From Kribbella antiqua (GTDB lineage: Bacteria > Actinomycetota > Actinomycetes > Propionibacteriales > Kribbellaceae), in NCBI RefSeq assembly GCF_004345665.1, contig NZ_SLWR01000002.1, positions 620,001-684,000 of the forward strand: DNA of 64,000 nucleotides. The letters are read 5' to 3'. Positions 61,302-64,000 of the stretch are shown piece after piece. The notes beneath the pieces were generated by a model. The model saw only the letters and a program-made list of their open reading frames with translations, was not told the origin of the DNA and ran no database searches. Position 1 is the first letter of the stretch, and the number at the start of each line of letters is the position of its first letter. The position numbers and the translations under genes were made by a program.

Positions 61302-62562
61302 TCCCTGCGTGGACCAGCGCGAGCTCGCAGAACATCGCGTTGGCCCAGGAGAACCATTCGCGCGTGAACACGGTCGGGTCGTCGACATGGAAGGACTCGT
61401 GCATCTGGCCCGTGCCGCCCGTGGTGTCGCGGAGGAGCTCCAGCAACTGCTGGCGCTCCTCCGCCGACGTGCTCGTCAATCCCTGCACAGCAAGGGCAAT
61501 CGGCCACACCTGGTCCGGCGGGGTGTGCGGACTGCCGATCCCGCTGGCATGCGCGCCGCTGTAGTAATAAGGATTTGTGGAGCTCAGCAGCAGCCCGCGA
61601 GTGGCGACGTACGTCGGATCGTCGGCCGACGCGTAGCCGGTCATCGGGATCGACAGCAGGCTCGGCATGTTCGCGTCATCCATCAACAGCGAGCCGCCGA
61701 AGCCGTCGACCTCATAGGCGTAGACACGACCGTGCTCCGGATGCTCGACGATTCCGTACTGCGCGATACCGTCGTCGATGTCGGCCTTCAGTTCCTTCGC
61801 CCGCGCGGCCAGCGGCTCGTCATGCAGTACCTCGGTCGCGATCTCCTGCAGGTAGCCGAGCACCACCGACGCGAACATGTTGCCGGGCACGTTGAACCCG
61901 AGCTCGGTCGCGTCGTCACTGGGCCGGAACGCACTCCACGACATCCCGGTCGGCCGGGTCAGCCGCCCGCGCCCGTCCCGGACCAGGGTGTCAGTCGGTA
62001 CGTCGTCGTGTCGCTGGAACCGGTACGTCGACCGCTCCTCGTGATCCTGCTCGACAGTCCACAACTCCATGATCGCCAACGCCGCAGCCCTGAACCGCTC
62101 GTCGATCACGTCGGCCCGACCCGTGATCCGCCACAGCCGATAGGCCAGCTCGAGCGGGAAGCACAGCGAGTCGATCTCGTACTTACGCTCCCACACCCAC
62201 GGCGACATCTCGGTCTCGTCGGTGACATGCCCGGCGCCGTTGGCCTCCCGGTTGAACGCGTTCGCATACGGGTCCAGTACGACGTACTCGAGCTGCCGGT
62301 GCAGTACGCCGATCAGCACGTCCTGCAGAGCTGGATCGTCAGCACACAACAGCAGGTACGGCCGGAGCTGGGCGGCCGAGTCACGCAACCACATCGCCGG
62401 GATGTCGCCGGTCAGCACGAACGTGGTCCCGTCCGGCAGTCGCTCGGCCACCGCGGGCAGGTTCTCCGCCATCGATCGCCGGAACATCTCCGCGATCACC
62501 TTGTCGCCGGTCGCCCGGCGGACCTCCTCGGTGGCGCGGGCGAGCACCTCGGCATCGATCAT
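61294..62562 (-). CDS. Exo-alpha-1,6-mannosidase, glycoside hydrolase family 125
   Basis: 422-residue cytoplasmic enzyme, metal-independent alpha-mannosidase of the GH125 (DUF1237) family, which trims alpha-1,6-linked mannose. Signatures: TFVLTGDIPAMWLRDSAAQL, YAFNREANGAGH-like FNREANGAGHVTDET, WVWERKYEIDSLCFPLELAY, SWSAFRPSDDA, and GTGQMHESFHVDDPTVFTRE with EWFSWANAMFCELAL near the end. The ATG at 62560-62562 is 7 bp after the ROK stop, so ROK and enzyme form one transcript. Confidence 0.93.
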   Translation of the reverse strand: MIDAEVLARATEEVRRATGDKVIAEMFRRSMAENLPAVAERLPDGTTFVLTGDIPAMWLRDSAAQLRPYLLLCADDPALQDVLIGVLHRQLEYVVLDPYANAFNREANGAGHVTDETEMSPWVWERKYEIDSLCFPLELAYRLWRITGRADVIDERFRAAALAIMELWTVEQDHEERSTYRFQRHDDVPTDTLVRDGRGRLTRPTGMSWSAFRPSDDATELGFNVPGNMFASVVLGYLQEIATEVLHDEPLAARAKELKADIDDGIAQYGIVEHPEHGRVYAYEVDGFGGSLLMDDANMPSLLSIPMTGYASADDPTYVATRGLLLSSTNPYYYSGAHASGIGSPHTPPDQVWPIALAVQGLTSTSAEERQQLLELLRDTTGGTGQMHESFHVDDPTVFTREWFSWANAMFCELALVHAGIR

Positions 62563-62569
62563 CAACTCA

Positions 62570-63823
62570 TTACCTTTCCACTGCAAAAGCCGGCTCGAGT
62601 GCCGGGGAGAACGTCTGGTCGAGCACCAGGCTGGCCGCACCGATCGCGCCGACGTCCGCGCCGAGCGCCGTACCGGCGACTTCGAAGGAGTGCACCGACC
62701 GGACCAGGAAACGCTCCTCCAGCGCCGCCTGCACGGCGACGCCGAAGAACGGCGCGAGCTGCTCCCAGTGCGGACCGCCGAAGACGACGCGTTCGAGATC
62801 GAGCAGGTTCGCGATGTCCTCGACCACTTTCGCGACCCGCTCGGCCAGCTCTGTCACGATCTTCTGCGCGACCCCGGGTTCGGACGCCAGCGAACACAGC
62901 TCGGCGAAGGCAGCGTCGACAGCCCGGCGATCGTCGAGGTCGATGCCCTGGGCAAACACTCCGGCCTGCACCGCCTGCTGGACCAGGTACCGCGGCTGGC
63001 TCGTCTCGCCGACGCAACCACGCCGGCCGCAGTAACAGACCGGTCCGTCGGGGTCGACGATCACATGCCCGATCTCGCCCACGTTGCTGGACGAACCCCG
63101 GATCACCTCGTCGCCGATCACCAGCCCGGCACCGATACCGGTGCCGAGGTAGAAGAAGACAAAGCTGCCGCGGCCGTGCGGTCCCCACTTCTCCGCCAGC
63201 GCCGCCGCGGTCACGTCCTTGTCCAGCAGGACATTCAGCCCAGTCCGCTCCTTCAGTTCGTCGCGGAGCGGGACCAGGTGCCACGCGGCCAAGTTCGGTG
63301 GGTCGACGACGACGCCACGCTCGACGTCGATCGGGCCGGGCGCGGCGATCCCGACACCGACCACGCGGTCCCTCGGCGCCTCAGCATCAGCGATGACGTC
63401 CTCGATCGTCGCTGCGATTCCGTCGATCAGTACGTCGGGCTTGTCGCCGTACGGCGTCTCCGTACTCCGGCGGGCGACGACCTGACCGGTGAGGTCGAGC
63501 AGGACGACGGTGACGACGGCCGGGTCGAGGTGGACGCCGACGGCGTACTGGCCGGTGGGCTCGAGCTCCAGCAACGTGCGCGGTTTGCCGAGGCCGTTGC
63601 CTTTCTGACGGCCGGCCTCACGGACCAGTCCGGCGTCGAGCAACCGGCGCGTGATGTTCGAGATCGCCTGGCCGGACAGGCCGGTCGCATTCGCCAACTC
63701 GACTCTGCTCAGGCGATGTTCGGTACGGCGAATCGCGTCGAGCACCACGGCGTCGTTGAACCCGCCGACACGATCAAGATTCGTCCCTCGGCGTACAGTC
63801 CCCACACATCCCCCAGCTGTCAC
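62570..63823 (-). CDS. ROK-family transcriptional regulator
   Basis: 417 residues. Winged helix (LDAIRRTEHRLSRVELANAT, GLSGQAISNITRRLLDAGLV) and ROK domain (YAVGVHLDPAVVTVVLLDLT, FFYLGTGIGAGLVIGDEVIR, GHVIVDPDGPVCYCGRRGCV). The Zn motif is CYCGRRGCVGE, one residue longer than the usual CxCGxxGCxE. GTG at 63821-63823 is used because it overlaps the upstream stop as GTGA; a second GTG at 63803-63805 has GGGGGA ahead and is also possible. Probably controls this mannoside operon. Confidence 0.87.
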   Translation of the reverse strand: MTAGGCVGTVRRGTNLDRVGGFNDAVVLDAIRRTEHRLSRVELANATGLSGQAISNITRRLLDAGLVREAGRQKGNGLGKPRTLLELEPTGQYAVGVHLDPAVVTVVLLDLTGQVVARRSTETPYGDKPDVLIDGIAATIEDVIADAEAPRDRVVGVGIAAPGPIDVERGVVVDPPNLAAWHLVPLRDELKERTGLNVLLDKDVTAAALAEKWGPHGRGSFVFFYLGTGIGAGLVIGDEVIRGSSSNVGEIGHVIVDPDGPVCYCGRRGCVGETSQPRYLVQQAVQAGVFAQGIDLDDRRAVDAAFAELCSLASEPGVAQKIVTELAERVAKVVEDIANLLDLERVVFGGPHWEQLAPFFGVAVQAALEERFLVRSVHSFEVAGTALGADVGAIGAASLVLDQTFSPALEPAFAVER

Positions 63824-64000
63824 GGCGCACTCGGATCCGCACCCCACGGAAGCATCCAGTCGTAATGCACTGTCTCGGCACCGGACCGCCAACTGTTCGG
63901 CGTGGTGTTCACCAGCCAGTCCATCGGCTCGATCCCGGACGCGTCACCACCACTGAGCGCCAACCGTATACCTTCGCTCAACGCCTTATCCGTCAGGTCA
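63820..64000 (-). CDS. Partial gene, C-terminal 59 residues, unidentified
   Basis: Open from the right edge to the TGA at 63820-63822. The peptide contains ALSEGIRLALSGGDASGIEP, DWLVNTTPNSWRSG and ends VHYDWMLPWGADPSAP; the composition is that of a true protein. It overlaps the ROK start as GTGA, so it is the upstream member of the ROK-GH125 operon. Family not recognised; an enzyme or transport part for mannosides would fit the context. Confidence 0.6.
   Translation of the reverse strand, partial: DLTDKALSEGIRLALSGGDASGIEPMDWLVNTTPNSWRSGAETVHYDWMLPWGADPSAP

Overview
The window is high-G+C, densely packed DNA from a filamentous-type actinomycete. The gene mix fits the Propionibacteriales, and Kribbella is my best guess (inference): secreted Tat and subtilase enzymes, ROK and LacI-type sugar control, a DUF222/HNH '13E12' protein and a BTAD regulator. 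There is no rRNA, tRNA, prophage, CRISPR array or IS transposase that I can see. Many same-strand neighbours overlap by 4 bases (ATGA or GTGA), so operons can be read with some confidence.

Layout. 0-8 kb: an aldehyde dehydrogenase, a broken gene fragment, then a five-gene minus-strand operon (7758 down to 1793). It runs hybrid GAF histidine kinase, single-domain response regulator, receiver-cyclase, PGM1-like ATP-grasp ligase, gamma-glutamylcyclotransferase-like protein. 8-16 kb: a Tat-exported phospholipase C facing a five-gene oligopeptide-type ABC importer with repeated AACGTT operators. 16-26 kb: methyltransferase, BTAD regulator, sacsin/Hsp90-like ATPase, DUF4383 membrane protein, frameshifted cupin, SGNH hydrolase, GNAT and a secreted family-11 rhamnogalacturonan lyase. 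26-33 kb: two GNAT/MarR/TPR gene islands between two non-coding repeat fields, ending in a DUF222-HNH gene. 33-43 kb: DUF2071 protein and epoxide hydrolase, then a seven-gene ROK-controlled sugar operon (ROK, ABC ATPase, permease, binding protein, Gfo/Idh/MocA oxidoreductase, xylA, TIM-barrel epimerase). 43-53 kb: a Cys/His-rich unknown, dienelactone hydrolase, a large secreted subtilase, a deleted amidohydrolase pseudogene, an AlkB-like dioxygenase behind a likely SOS box, MFS exporter and PPOX flavoprotein. 53-61 kb: FMN-dependent lactate dehydrogenase with a divergent FadR/LldR-type regulator, flanked by two DegS-like kinases, two NarL-type regulators and an ABC-2 exporter. 61-64 kb: GH125 alpha-mannosidase, a ROK regulator and the end of an unidentified gene.

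How it works together. Most of the window is nutrient capture: secreted hydrolases (phospholipase, pectin lyase, subtilase), matching importers (oligopeptide, pentose-type sugar) and local repressors with visible operators. The signalling-plus-ATP-grasp operon at the left end is the least explained functional unit. The 138-bp repeat array next to the HNH gene, and an 84-bp mini-ORF linking a kinase to its regulator, are the most unusual DNA-level structures. Three genes (at 1.6, 22.3 and 48.5 kb) appear broken.
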